Positions 8,041 to 16,138 of a stretch of DNA of 34,976 nt are shown piece after piece. This stretch comes from an uncultured Bacteroidales bacterium. GTDB taxonomy: Bacteria > Bacteroidota > Bacteroidia > Bacteroidales > Paludibacteraceae. The position numbers and the translations under genes were made by a program. The notes beneath the pieces are model-generated. The model was given only the letters and a program-made list of their open reading frames with translations, had not been told where the DNA came from and did not search any database. Location: contig CALUOH010000017.1 of the NCBI GenBank assembly GCA_944322025.1, positions 1-34,976 on the forward strand, written 5' to 3'. Position 1 is the stretch's first letter. Every line of letters starts with the position of its first letter.

Positions 8041-10119
8041 TCACTGGAACAGCCTCTTACGCTCATCTTTCTTTTTCAGTTCGGGATAGCTTATGCGGCT
8101 GTGGTAAATATTCTTCAGCTTATCCTTAAAGACTGCCTTGGCCGTTTCCACATCGCGGAACGATATGGGCGCATCCTTGAACTGACCATCGGCAATCAGT
8201 CCGTTTATGATGTTCTCTACCATACGGTCTATGGTCTCCTCATTGTGGTCAGGCAGACTGCGCGATGTGGCCTCCACCACGTCGGCCATCATCACTATCG
8301 CGGTCTCCACACTGTGAGGCAGCGGGCCGGGATAGGTGAAGAGCGACTCGTCAATCTCGCGGTCGGGATACTTGTTCTTGTAGGAATTGTAGAAATATTT
8401 CGTCTTACTCTTGCCGTGGTGCGTACGGACGAAATCGATAATCTGTTCTGGGAGACCTGCCTTTTCAGCCATCTTTACTCCCGCCACAACGTGGTTGATT
8501 ATCAGCTGTGCCGCCTGCTCGTAGGGCATTTCGTTCAGGGGGTTGATGCCTCCGGTCTGGTTTTCGGTGAAGAGCATCGGGTTGAACAGCTTGCCTATGT
8601 CATGATAGAGCGCACCAGTACGGACAAGCAGCGCGTTGGCATCCAACTTCTTCGCCACCTCGACGGCGAGGTTACTGACCTGGAGTACGTGCTGGAACGT
8701 GCCCGGAGCTTTCTCGCTGAAATCCATGAGGATAGAGTTGTTCACATTAGAGAGTTCCACAAGGGTCACGCTGCTGAGGAAGCCAAATGCCTTTTCGCAC
8801 AGATATATCAGTCCGTAGGCGAAGAGGAGCATGGCCGCATTGACGAAGAAAGTCACATAGACAAGCCACGGGAACGCGGACACAGATGAGCCCTTCATGA
8901 GCTCCAAGCCAGTGAATATGACCACATAGGTGAGGAATATCAGAACGGCAGAGCGCACAAGCTGGCTGCGGGCGTTCATGTCTTTGAGACTCGACACGGC
9001 AGTCATGCCGGCGGCAATCTGTATGAGGACGAAATCGAACGGGGCGGCCAGCATGATTGACGCAAGGAGCACCGTGATGAGATGGAGGAATAGTGCCGTA
9101 CGGGAATCGAAAAAGACGCTGACCACGAGAGGAAGTATGGCAAAGGGGACTATGTAAATGGATATAGTGGTATAGCGCACGACGGCAGAGGCCACGGCCA
9201 GCACGGCCAGCACCATGAGAAGCATGAAGAGGACTGACCGGAAGGAGTAGAATACCTTCGGGCGGAAGAGGTAGAAGTAGAAGGCGAGGAGGAGATACAA
9301 GGCGATGATGACAAGCAGCTCGCCGACAACCATTGAGCCGGAGGAAACGCCGGTCTGCTCTTTGCCCTCCCTGTCGTTGATGATTTGCAGGGAGCGGAGT
9401 ATCTTGTAAGTGTCGCGGCTGACTACCTCGCCACGGTCGATGATTTTCTCGCCTTCCTGCACAACTCCCTGAGTGAGCGATATCTGGTCGAGAAGCTCTG
9501 TCTTGGCACGGTCGGTCTTGGCGGTGTCAAGGGTCATGTTCTCTTTGAGGAAGTCCTCGGGGGAGAGCTTCTTCAAGGCTTTGGAGTCGACACCGGCAGC
9601 GTCGCACCCGGCGAGGATGCGGTCGTAGGCAGAGCGGATGGTGTAGAGGCGGGAGAAGGGCTCTTCGCGGACGATGTTGTCATCGCCTATGACACCGACA
9701 CGGCGCACACGCCATTCCTCCATGAGCTTGTGGTCTTCGAGAGTGACGATGCCGGAGGTGTATATGCGGGAGAGGCTGCTTTTGAGGTAGTCGAGTGCAC
9801 GGCGGCCCTCACGGCCTTTCGGTTCGAGGCTGGAGGCACGGGCTGTCATGTCACGGCTAACAGTGCGGTCGACATTGAGGTATGGCGTGAGGTCACGGAG
9901 GGCGGAGTCGCGCTCAGCCTGCAACTCCTCATCGAGCTTGTATATGGGGAAGTCCATCGGCGCGGTGAGCAGTTCATAGACCCACGGGCGGCCTATCTCA
10001 AAGTTGCGATCCATGGTCGGACGGCGCGGGACGAGGTAGTAGGTGACTACGACAGCCGCTACGAAGAGGGATATTTGCAGGGCCAGTTTCCATCTATGGT
10101 CTTTTAACGGTTTTTTCAT
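8041..10119 (-). CDS. 7TM-HD domain protein, probable c-di-AMP phosphodiesterase (PgpH-like)
   Basis: The protein of about 692 residues has an N-terminal membrane helix (about 10-28), a large extracytoplasmic 7TMR-HDED-type domain (to about 280), and a block of seven hydrophobic helices (about 285-470). A cytosolic HD domain follows, with GTFQHVLQVSNL, YHDIGK, NHVVAGVKMAE, RTHHG and MADVVEA. The order matches PgpH-type phosphodiesterases that hydrolyse cyclic di-AMP; that substrate is inferred from the family. I start it at 10119 (MKKPLKDHRWK): the frame is open to 10203, but the promoter -7 box at 10190-10197 lies inside that extension. It is the first gene of the operon with gldG, nfo and the Yip1-like gene. 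Confidence 0.9.
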   Translation of the reverse strand: MKKPLKDHRWKLALQISLFVAAVVVTYYLVPRRPTMDRNFEIGRPWVYELLTAPMDFPIYKLDEELQAERDSALRDLTPYLNVDRTVSRDMTARASSLEPKGREGRRALDYLKSSLSRIYTSGIVTLEDHKLMEEWRVRRVGVIGDDNIVREEPFSRLYTIRSAYDRILAGCDAAGVDSKALKKLSPEDFLKENMTLDTAKTDRAKTELLDQISLTQGVVQEGEKIIDRGEVVSRDTYKILRSLQIINDREGKEQTGVSSGSMVVGELLVIIALYLLLAFYFYLFRPKVFYSFRSVLFMLLMVLAVLAVASAVVRYTTISIYIVPFAILPLVVSVFFDSRTALFLHLITVLLASIMLAAPFDFVLIQIAAGMTAVSSLKDMNARSQLVRSAVLIFLTYVVIFTGLELMKGSSVSAFPWLVYVTFFVNAAMLLFAYGLIYLCEKAFGFLSSVTLVELSNVNNSILMDFSEKAPGTFQHVLQVSNLAVEVAKKLDANALLVRTGALYHDIGKLFNPMLFTENQTGGINPLNEMPYEQAAQLIINHVVAGVKMAEKAGLPEQIIDFVRTHHGKSKTKYFYNSYKNKYPDREIDESLFTYPGPLPHSVETAIVMMADVVEATSRSLPDHNEETIDRMVENIINGLIADGQFKDAPISFRDVETAKAVFKDKLKNIYHSRISYPELKKKDERKRLFQ

Positions 10120-10189
10120 ACTCTGTCTTTGGAATGAAAGGATTGAGTCCACGTGACATCGGGGGACGCACGGGGAGAACAATGTTTTA

Positions 10190-10220
10190 CAAAGGTAGCG
10201 CAATTAGATGAATATGCAAA
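10190..10220 (-). promoter_or_regulatory. Promoter of the 7TM-HD–gldG–nfo operon
   Basis: On the minus strand TTTG (10217-10220) is followed after exactly 19 bases by TACCTTTG (10190-10197), a perfect Bacteroidota promoter. Transcription would begin near 10184, giving a leader of about 65 nt before the ATG at 10119. Confidence 0.88.
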
Positions 10221-10590
10221 CAGGGTGCGGGGATTTTTGGATGGAGGGGCGGGAGGAGGCAGGAGAGGAGGGGGATGGGGGTGGCTGGGAGATGGCCTGC
10301 GGCTTCGGAGGGTGTCCGTAGGGGCTCCCTGAGTGCTCCGTCGAGAGTAAGTGTTTTTAACCTTAATTTGCAGTTGAGGAGAGAGAGAGTTTTGCCGTTA
10401 CCTTGTTTTGAAAACGGCTTCGTCTTGATGCGCGTAAGCCCATTTCAAAAATGGCACAAGCAAAGAAAAGCCCACGACGACCACAATGTCACAAGTGACA
10501 CCGCCATCGTCGCGGGCACTTCTTTTATATGCTTGTGCAGAACGGACAAGCCCTTTTTATCCATTTCATTTTTTCGTTTTTGTCTGGCAG
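10221..10590. other. Gene-free left edge of the accessory island
   Basis: No credible gene is seen. The first 70 bases are extremely G-rich on the plus strand, with several runs of four or five G. An 85-bp inverted repeat lies at 10454-10538. The next recognisable sequence is the remnant of a Cof-type phosphatase gene. Confidence 0.65.
10454..10538 (+). repeat. 85-bp imperfect inverted repeat
   Basis: The ends GCACAAGCA (10454-10462) and TGCTTGTGC (10530-10538) are perfect inverted copies. The next inner parts, AGAAAAGCCCACGACGA and TCGTCGCGGGCACTTCTTTT, pair imperfectly. The centre is a small hairpin GTCAC-AA-GTGAC (10488-10499). It could be a bidirectional terminator, a remnant of a small non-autonomous element, or a structured RNA. 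Confidence 0.7.
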
Positions 10591-10599
10591 CCGGAAATG

Positions 10600-11124
10600 C
10601 CGCTGGATGCAGGACACGACGGGCGTGAATCTGCACCTGCGACTATTCCCGGCAATGGACGTGAGAACCATCGTGGATTATTGCGCAAAGAGGGACATCC
10701 CGTGCATCGTGGTGGGCGAGGACAACATTTGCGTCTGCCGCCCGAAGAAATCCTGGGAAGCGGGAAGGAAGTGTTCCAGCTGACCCCTTTCATCAACGAG
10801 GGCGAAGAACAGGAAGTTGCCCCCCACACATCCGCCAATGCGAAATAGGCCGCTGGCATCCTGCTTTCGCGGACATCACAGCAAAGGGCAACACCAAGCA
10901 GCGGGGCATCGACGAAATCATCCGGCATTTCGGCCTGCGGCTGGAAGACACGGTGGCCTTCGGCGATGGAGGGAAACGACATCCCCATGCTGCGGCACGC
11001 CGCCACCGGCATTGCCATGGGCAACGCGCGCGATGAAGTGAAAGCCGCCGCCAACCATGTGACCGCCACGGTGGACGAGGACGGCATCGCCAAAGGCATC
11101 GAATGGCTGTTTGACCATTGTTAA
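10600..11124 (+). pseudogene. Cof-type HAD-IIB phosphatase pseudogene
   Basis: Pieces of one HAD-superfamily (Cof/HAD-IIB) sugar-phosphate-type phosphatase can be read in order but in changing frames. They are AMDVRTIVDYCAKRDIPCIV near 10650; EVFQLTPFINEGEEQEVAPH near 10768; CEIGRWHPAFADITAKGNTK from 10839; and, after GDGG at about 10972, an extra base precedes NDIPMLRHAATGIAMGNA and the C-terminal end EWLFDHC with its stop at 11122-11124. The DxDGT nucleophile motif expected at the N-terminus is missing, so the 5' end is also lost. At least three frame changes plus truncation make it non-functional. The family match is by memory of Bacteroidales Cof proteins. Confidence 0.85.
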
Positions 11125-11185
11125 CATCAGTAACGCGCTATCCATCAAGCAACTGCACACGTCAAAATCTTATTTCGCAGCAACT

Positions 11186-11217
11186 GTTGCTCAGGTCGCG
11201 CAGATGCCCTACATTTG
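11186..11217 (+). promoter_or_regulatory. Promoter of the duplicated-domain gene
   Basis: GTTG (11186-11189) and TACATTTG (11210-11217) are spaced by 20 bases, matching the Bacteroidota promoter form. Transcription would start near 11223, about 25 nt before the ATG at 11248. Confidence 0.7.
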
Positions 11218-11247
11218 CAGCATGTATCACCTAAAAAGACATACGGA

Positions 11248-12794
11248 ATGAAAGGATTCATAGAATACGTTATCAATGAAAGCGACCTCGTGTTGCGAGA
11301 ACTTAGAAGGGACATCGAAGGGATACAAGCCCCTTTCCTGATTGACGAATACCGCGAATGGCTGCAACAAAACGGCTTCAAAGGCTCCGTGCGCAGCTAT
11401 CCTTCCTACCTGAGGAGCATGGACAAGCTGATTACGAGCCTCGACGGATACGAGGACGACTTCTACACGTTGGTGCAAATATGCTTCGAGCAAAAGGACT
11501 TCAAGGCGCTGCCTGCCTTGCTGGATGCCTACGGCAAGGAGATGGAAGGATGGCTGGAATGGGCGAAAACGGCCGACGACCCCGAATCGCGCCCCGCGCA
11601 TTTCAGGGACATGCTGAGCGCCTTCCGCAACTACCGGCAATTCCTTGAAGAAAAAGCCGCGCAAGCAAAAGCCGGCGGCGCCGCGCCCTGGCGCATGCCG
11701 GCCTGCCAGAAGCTTTTCATGCAAGACGAGTTCACGGACTGGCTGCAATACACCGATGATAAGAAAAGGAACTCTGCCGAAAGCATCGTGTCGCGCATCA
11801 AGTCGCTCAACCGCCATTTCCTTTGCCGCCTGGTTCCCGGAAAGAGAATCGACATGCTGGCCTTGCTGCCGAAGTTCCTCGCGCAAGACCGGGAAAAGGC
11901 CCTGCAACTGTTAGGAAAGTTGGAAAACCGTGTCAACAACGCCGCCAACCACCCGGAGGCAACCTCCATCCACCCCGTCAGCTTGCGCCACATGCGCAGG
12001 GCTTTCAGCCTGTACGTGCAGTTATCGAGGAAGCGACCCGCGAATGCAGCCTGCTGCGCAACGAAGCCGCCGGAGTGAACAATGCGGAAAACCAAGAACT
12101 GCCCCTCGCCAAGACGGCTACAGCCGGCTATGAGTACGACCAATTGGAGAAAAGGTTCCACAACCGCCTCATCACGCAAGACCGCATCAGCCACAGCAAA
12201 ACGGTGTTCTATCCCATACGCTTCATCAAAGCCTTGTTCGAGCAGCACGACAAACTGGCCGGGATGGGCCTCATCAGCAGCAGCGGCGGGCGCCTGAAAT
12301 GGCTGAACCGCTGGCTCGACAACTGCATCGCCCGCATCACCGTCATCACAGAAAAAGGGAACTTCACCTTGGCGGACATCGACTGGCTTGAGATAGACCC
12401 GCAGGCAAAGAGAACAACCGTGCTGCTGCCCGACGGGCAAAAGGCCCTGCTCATGACGGAAACCCACCGGGGAGACATCGTGCCCATGAGCGCATCTACC
12501 CTTGACGACATCACCATCGACCACACGCCGAACATCGCCCATGTGCTGGACGACAACGCCAAGCATCTGCCTGCCCTTGCGAAACTCACCGAACTGATGC
12601 GCCAACAAGCCCGGGAAGAGAACATAAAGTTGGACTACGACCACATCTCGCAACTGAACAAAGCGGTGTTCCGGAACGTGGGATTAGATGAACTCGCGCC
12701 CTTCATCCCGAAACTGGCAAGAGACCTTATGCTGGTTGCCAGCAAGTCGGAACTGAAACTGATGGAGAGCCAATACAACCTCCGAAAGAAATAA
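11248..12794 (+). pseudogene. Frameshifted gene with a tandemly duplicated unknown domain
   Basis: The first frame (11248-12078) and the second frame (from about 12020 to 12794) read as one protein of about 515 residues if one base is restored near 12018-12030, where ...RRAFSLYVQ in one frame continues as VIEEATRECSLLRN in the other. I see no slippery heptamer that would support programmed frameshifting. The N-terminal half holds two related segments (about 30-135 and 157-262). Both start with DEY/DEF-x2-WL, have a Ser-rich turn then hydrophobic helices, and end in H-x6-AF-x2-Y-x2-F-x-EE-like blocks. The C-terminal part (LEKRFHNRLITQDRIS onward) is unrelated to them. I do not recognise the family. 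Its own promoter and the otherwise clean frame suggest recent inactivation or a single base error. Confidence 0.75.
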
Positions 12795-12801
12795 GCGAAG
12801 C

Positions 12802-13371
12802 ATGGAAAGCAACGCCACGCCCGCCGCAAGCGCGGCAACCATCCGGGAATACGCAAAAAAAATGCGGTTCCAGGCCTGCTTGCAAAGAGGGCTGCGCCCT
12901 GTCATGGCCCTGAACGAGGCCGACTTCCAGGCCGTGGAAACCGCAAAGGAGGCATGCGCCCTCACCATCTGCGGGCGCAACGGCGCGGAAATGTCCGCCA
13001 ACATCCGGGAAGCCGCGCCGGGACTGAAGGGGAAATACACGCACATCCTGCTGAACTTCATCTGCAAAGAGCAGCCGGGCATCGCCCAACTGCACGAATG
13101 GCTGCAGCCCTTCGAGGGCATGCAACTGGCATTCGGGTGCTGCACGGGCCCGGCATCCGGCACGCATTGCAGGGCTGAACTCATCGCCTGCCGGCGGGTA
13201 GGGGCTGTGGCTGCGGAGAGGAAGGGACGTGAAGGAGGGGGACAATGGCAAGGTGCGGAGGAGGTGGGGCGGGGGTGGAATGTGGCCCGGAGAGAGCCGC
13301 CACGCCGGCGCACGAAAAACGGGGCGGCAGTGAGTTTTCTTGACTTTCGGGCTGAACGGGGCAGAGAATGA
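12802..13371 (+). CDS. Unrecognised protein, probably 3'-truncated
   Basis: This frame starts 7 bases after the previous gene, so the two were probably co-transcribed. The first 130 residues look protein-like (MESNATPAASAATIREYAKK, then LNEADFQAVETAKEACALTI and YTHILLNFICKEQPG) with several Cys residues (CGRNG, FGCCTG). From about 13190 the translation becomes Arg/Gly/Glu-rich and the DNA becomes G-rich low complexity like the far edge of the island. I infer that the true 3' end has been lost and the frame runs on into intergenic DNA. No family or function can be assigned. Confidence 0.5.
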   Translation: MESNATPAASAATIREYAKKMRFQACLQRGLRPVMALNEADFQAVETAKEACALTICGRNGAEMSANIREAAPGLKGKYTHILLNFICKEQPGIAQLHEWLQPFEGMQLAFGCCTGPASGTHCRAELIACRRVGAVAAERKGREGGGQWQGAEEVGRGWNVARREPPRRRTKNGAAVSFLDFRAERGRE

Positions 13372-13590
13372 GAGGGGAAAAGTGAGCGGGAGGGGCGCGT
13401 TTGTCACACACCGAAACACTAATACACTTATATTTACAATTCGAGAGCCGATTTACAAGGGGCTAATTTTCAGGGCAATATAAAAGAGTGGGCGAAGAGG
13501 GGGCTGCCGATAAAATGCACAATAGGCGCGGAATGCGCAAAAAAGTTCAAAAATCTCAAAGAAAAATATGGCGGTACGGGAAAAAATGCC

Positions 13591-13598
13591 TTTCTTTG
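13591..13598 (+). promoter_or_regulatory. Probable -7 box of acpP
   Basis: TTTCTTTG differs from TAnnTTTG at one position and lies 45 bases before the acpP start. No clear TTTG sits 19-21 bases upstream, so this is a moderate call. The leader would be A-rich and about 38 nt, as is usual for strongly expressed Bacteroidota genes. Confidence 0.45.
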
Positions 13599-13643
13599 CA
13601 GCACCAAAAATTAACGAAGACAACAACTTAAAAATTTACGACT

Positions 13644-13883
13644 ATGTCAGAAGTAGCTAACAAAGTAAAAGAGATTATCGTTGACAAACTTGGTGTAGAA
13701 GCATCAGAGGTAACTGAGAACGCAAGCTTCACAAACGATCTCGGCGCAGATTCACTCGATACAGTAGAACTTATCATGGAGTTCGAGAAGGAGTTCAACA
13801 TTGAGATTGCTGAGGAAGACGCAGAGAAAATCACTACGGTGGGAGAGGCCATCAGCCATATAGAGGCTGCCCTCAACAAATAA
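13644..13883 (+). CDS. acpP: Acyl carrier protein
   Basis: The 79-residue acidic four-helix protein carries the growing acyl chain of fatty-acid synthesis on a phosphopantetheine arm. The attachment site is Ser37 in [18 protein letters not shown], the invariant DSL motif. Length and acidity are exactly those of the family. The gene is followed after 15 bases by fabF, the usual acpP-fabF pair. An antisense frame covers the same bases but is a shadow. Confidence 0.98.
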   Translation: MSEVANKVKEIIVDKLGVEASEVTENASFTNDLGADSLDTVELIMEFEKEFNIEIAEEDAEKITTVGEAISHIEAALNK

Positions 13884-13898
13884 TCTAAACTTTATACT

Positions 13899-15155
13899 AT
13901 GGAATTGAAAAGAGTAGTTGTGACCGGTCTTGGCGCAATCACTCCCATAGGCAATACTGTCCCAGCTTTATGGGACAGCGTTGTTAATGGGGTAAGCGGC
14001 GGCGGCAAGATAACGCATTTCGACGCTTCGAAATTCAAGGTTCAGATAGCATGCGAGGTGAAGGGGTTCAACGCGGGGGACTATATGGATCCGAAGGAGG
14101 CGAGGAAGATGGACCTGTACTGCCAGTACGCCATAGCGTCGGCCAAGCAGGCGATAGAGGACTCGGCGATAGAGGTGGAGAAGGAGGACCGCGACAGGAT
14201 AGGCGTGATTTTCGGCGTAGGCATCGGCGGGATACGCACCTTTGAGGAGGAGATGGCATACTATGAGAAGGTGAAGGAGAACGGCCCGAAGTTCAGCCCG
14301 TTCTTTATCCCGAAGATGATATCGGACATATCGACGGGTCATATCTCGATGATGTACGGTTTCCGTGGGCCTAACTTTGTGACTACCTCGGCATGCGCAT
14401 CGTCGACGAACGCGCTGGCCGACGCATTCAACTATATACGCCTCGGCAAGGCAGACATCATAGTTGCCGGAGGCGCGGAGGCGGCGGTGTCGATAGCGGG
14501 CGTGGGAGGCTTCTCGTCGATGAAGGCTCTCTCGACGCGCAACGACAGTCCGGAGACGGCGTCGCGCCCGTTCAGCAACAGCCGCGACGGCTTTGTCATC
14601 GGAGAAGGCTCGGCCACACTTATCCTGGAGGAGTATGAGCACGCTGTGGCACGCGGCGCGAAGATATACGCCGAGATAGCGGGCACAGGCCTGAGCGCGG
14701 ACGCATACCACATCACAGCCCCGCACCCGGAGGGGGAGGGGGCGATGCTGGCCATGAGGCACGCGCTGGAAGATGCGGGGATGAAGCCCGAGGACATCGA
14801 CTATATCAATACGCACGGCACGTCGACCCCTATAGGCGACATAGCGGAGCTTAAAGCTGTGAAGGGGCTTTTCGGCGACCATGCCTACGAGATGAACATT
14901 TCGTCCACGAAGTCCATGACCGGACACCTGCTTGGCGCGGCGGGGGCACTGGAGGCACTGATATCGGTGCTCGCGGTGAAGAACGACATAGTGCCGCCTA
15001 CCATCAACCACGAGGATGGGGACGACGACCCGAACATAGACCCGCGCCTGAACCTTACGTTCAACAAGGCTCAGAAGCGCACTGTGAACGCCGCCCTGTC
15101 AAACACTTTCGGTTTCGGCGGACACAATACAAGCGTCATCGTGAAGAAAGCCTGA
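13899..15155 (+). CDS. fabF: Beta-ketoacyl-ACP synthase II
   Basis: The 418-residue condensing enzyme extends acyl-ACP with malonyl-ACP in the cytosol. The Cys-His-His triad is visible in TTSACASSTNA, NTHGTSTPIGD and STKSMTGHLLGAAG. The N-terminus (KRVVVTGLGAITPIG) and the C-terminal NTFGFGGHNTS loop are canonical. It forms an operon with acpP and ends at a hairpin terminator. In many Bacteroidota a ribonuclease III gene follows; here a convergent acetyltransferase gene lies downstream instead. Confidence 0.98.
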   Translation: MELKRVVVTGLGAITPIGNTVPALWDSVVNGVSGGGKITHFDASKFKVQIACEVKGFNAGDYMDPKEARKMDLYCQYAIASAKQAIEDSAIEVEKEDRDRIGVIFGVGIGGIRTFEEEMAYYEKVKENGPKFSPFFIPKMISDISTGHISMMYGFRGPNFVTTSACASSTNALADAFNYIRLGKADIIVAGGAEAAVSIAGVGGFSSMKALSTRNDSPETASRPFSNSRDGFVIGEGSATLILEEYEHAVARGAKIYAEIAGTGLSADAYHITAPHPEGEGAMLAMRHALEDAGMKPEDIDYINTHGTSTPIGDIAELKAVKGLFGDHAYEMNISSTKSMTGHLLGAAGALEALISVLAVKNDIVPPTINHEDGDDDPNIDPRLNLTFNKAQKRTVNAALSNTFGFGGHNTSVIVKKA

Positions 15156-15176
15156 AAAGGTTCTCAGTTAAGGGTG

Positions 15177-15215
15177 AGAGGTCTCGCGCAACGTTTGCAC
15201 GAGACCTCTTCGTTT
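15177..15215 (+). terminator. Terminator of acpP-fabF
   Basis: AGAGGTCTCG (15177-15186) pairs perfectly with CGAGACCTCT (15200-15209) across a 13-base loop, followed by TCGTTT. It lies 22 bases past the fabF stop and before the convergent acetyltransferase gene. Confidence 0.75.
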
Positions 15216-15237
15216 ATGCATATAAGTACGGGGGGAA

Positions 15238-15768
15238 TCAAGGCAAGAGTTTCTCAAAGGCCATGCGCTCCTCGCAGCCACGGTAGCGGACTTTGCCGCA
15301 GAAGAGAAAGCCCATGCGGGTGAAGATGTGCAGCATGGGCGCGTTGTCGTATTTCGTGTCGACCCTCATGCTGCGCACGCCGCGCCGGAGAGCCTGCGCA
15401 CAGGCTTCGGCAATGAAGCGCGTGGCCAAGCCGCGCCGCAATGAGCCGTCGGCCACGGCAAGGCGGTGGACAACCACATAGCGGCCATCGGTCAGCCACT
15501 CGCCGGAGAGCGCACCATAGGCCTCTTCGCCGTCATAGGAGAGAGCCCCGTAAGCCACGACCGCACCCGCGTAGCACAGCACATGGCCGCGCCCGCACGC
15601 AATATCGCCGCGTATGTCCTCAGGCAGGGGATAGGCCTCGTCCCACTGCCGCCGCCCCTCGGCCGCCATGCGTGCCTTGGCCTGAGTGATTATCCCCCAC
15701 ACGGCGGGGAAGTCATCAGCTACCGCCACACGGAACTGCAAAGCATCTGTATCACAAGATGAAACCAT
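15238..15768 (-). CDS. GNAT-family N-acetyltransferase
   Basis: The 176-residue protein is a GCN5-related acetyltransferase. FRVAVADDFPAVWGII is the N-terminal strand and helix, VVVHRLAVADGSLRRGLATRFI holds the acetyl-CoA binding R-x2-G-x-A/G loop, and MLHIFTRMGFLFCGKV is the C-terminal motif. The ATG at 15768 (MVSSCDTDALQ) is preferred to the frame's ATG at 15804, because a perfect -7 promoter box occupies 15773-15780. Even so, the transcript would begin within a few bases of the ATG, so translation may be leaderless. The substrate cannot be told from the sequence. It is a single gene, convergent with fabF. Confidence 0.9.
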   Translation of the reverse strand: MVSSCDTDALQFRVAVADDFPAVWGIITQAKARMAAEGRRQWDEAYPLPEDIRGDIACGRGHVLCYAGAVVAYGALSYDGEEAYGALSGEWLTDGRYVVVHRLAVADGSLRRGLATRFIAEACAQALRRGVRSMRVDTKYDNAPMLHIFTRMGFLFCGKVRYRGCEERMAFEKLLP

Positions 15769-15772
15769 AGTG

Positions 15773-15805
15773 CAAAGGTAAGAAACTGTTTCGATTTTCC
15801 GCAAA
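15773..15805 (-). promoter_or_regulatory. Promoter of the acetyltransferase gene
   Basis: On the minus strand TTTG (15802-15805) is followed after 21 bases by TACCTTTG (15773-15780). The predicted transcription start is at about 15766-15769, practically at the ATG at 15768. Confidence 0.8.
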
Positions 15806-15884
15806 CATTGTTTTGGGGATGGTTTGGAAATATATCGGAGATGGTTTTCGTCTATGGATTGTGCGCCCCGCCGAGCCTGTTACG

Positions 15885-15913
15885 TTGTAATTGCCAATTA
15901 TTTTGTAACTTTG
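15885..15913 (+). promoter_or_regulatory. Distal promoter upstream of hflX
   Basis: TTG (15885-15887) precedes TAACTTTG (15906-15913), an exact TAnnTTTG box, by 18 bases. A transcript from here would start near 15919 and contain the whole 132-bp inverted repeat before hflX. Confidence 0.6.
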
Positions 15914-15944
15914 CATCTAATGACGCAAGATAGGATGCATCTCG

Positions 15945-16076
15945 GCAGTGCCATATGCCAGACTGCCGTCAGTCATTACATTATGCAGTACCGCATCATG
16001 CCATTGTGCCAAGGCACATGTCATGCCACGGCACAGCATAATGTAATGCAAAACTGACGTTTTGCATATGCACTGC
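15945..16076 (+). repeat. 132-bp imperfect palindrome upstream of hflX
   Basis: Nested inverted arms run inward. GCAGTG (15945-15950) pairs with CACTGC (16071-16076), and nearby CATATGC/GCATATG also pair. GTCAGT (15968-15973) pairs with ACTGAC (16053-16058), then CATTACATTATGC (15974-15986) with GCATAATGTAATG (16036-16048) over a perfect 13 bp. The centre is GTGCC-AA-GGCAC (16006-16017). It contains no gene. It could be a small non-autonomous mobile element or a structured leader RNA made from the promoter at 15885-15913. Confidence 0.85.
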
Positions 16077-16089
16077 TCTCGATTTTCAC

Positions 16090-16097
16090 TATCTTTG
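16090..16097 (+). promoter_or_regulatory. Proximal -7 box of hflX
   Basis: TATCTTTG matches TAnnTTTG exactly, 42 bases before the hflX ATG. The nearest TTTG upstream is 25 bases away, longer than usual. The leader would begin with a small hairpin, GTGTGC/GCACAC. Confidence 0.6.
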
Positions 16098-16138
16098 TGT
16101 GCTGGTGCACACAGGAGTCCGGAGAAACGAATAAGAGC

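Noticed and set aside
7849..8889. 346-codon plus-strand frame across gldG and the 7TM-HD gene
   Set aside because: Antisense to conserved coding sequence including the HD motifs; no motif of its own.
12010..12040. Programmed -1 ribosomal frameshift in the duplicated-domain gene
   Set aside because: No X-XXY-YYZ slippery heptamer or following pseudoknot-like stem is evident; a one-base loss is simpler.
11631..12653. 340-codon minus-strand frame over the duplicated-domain gene
   Set aside because: The plus-strand frames have a promoter, internal repeats and protein-like composition; the minus frame is low in recognisable structure.
13968..15011. 347-codon frame antisense to fabF
   Set aside because: Arg/His/Val-rich shadow of the certain fabF gene.
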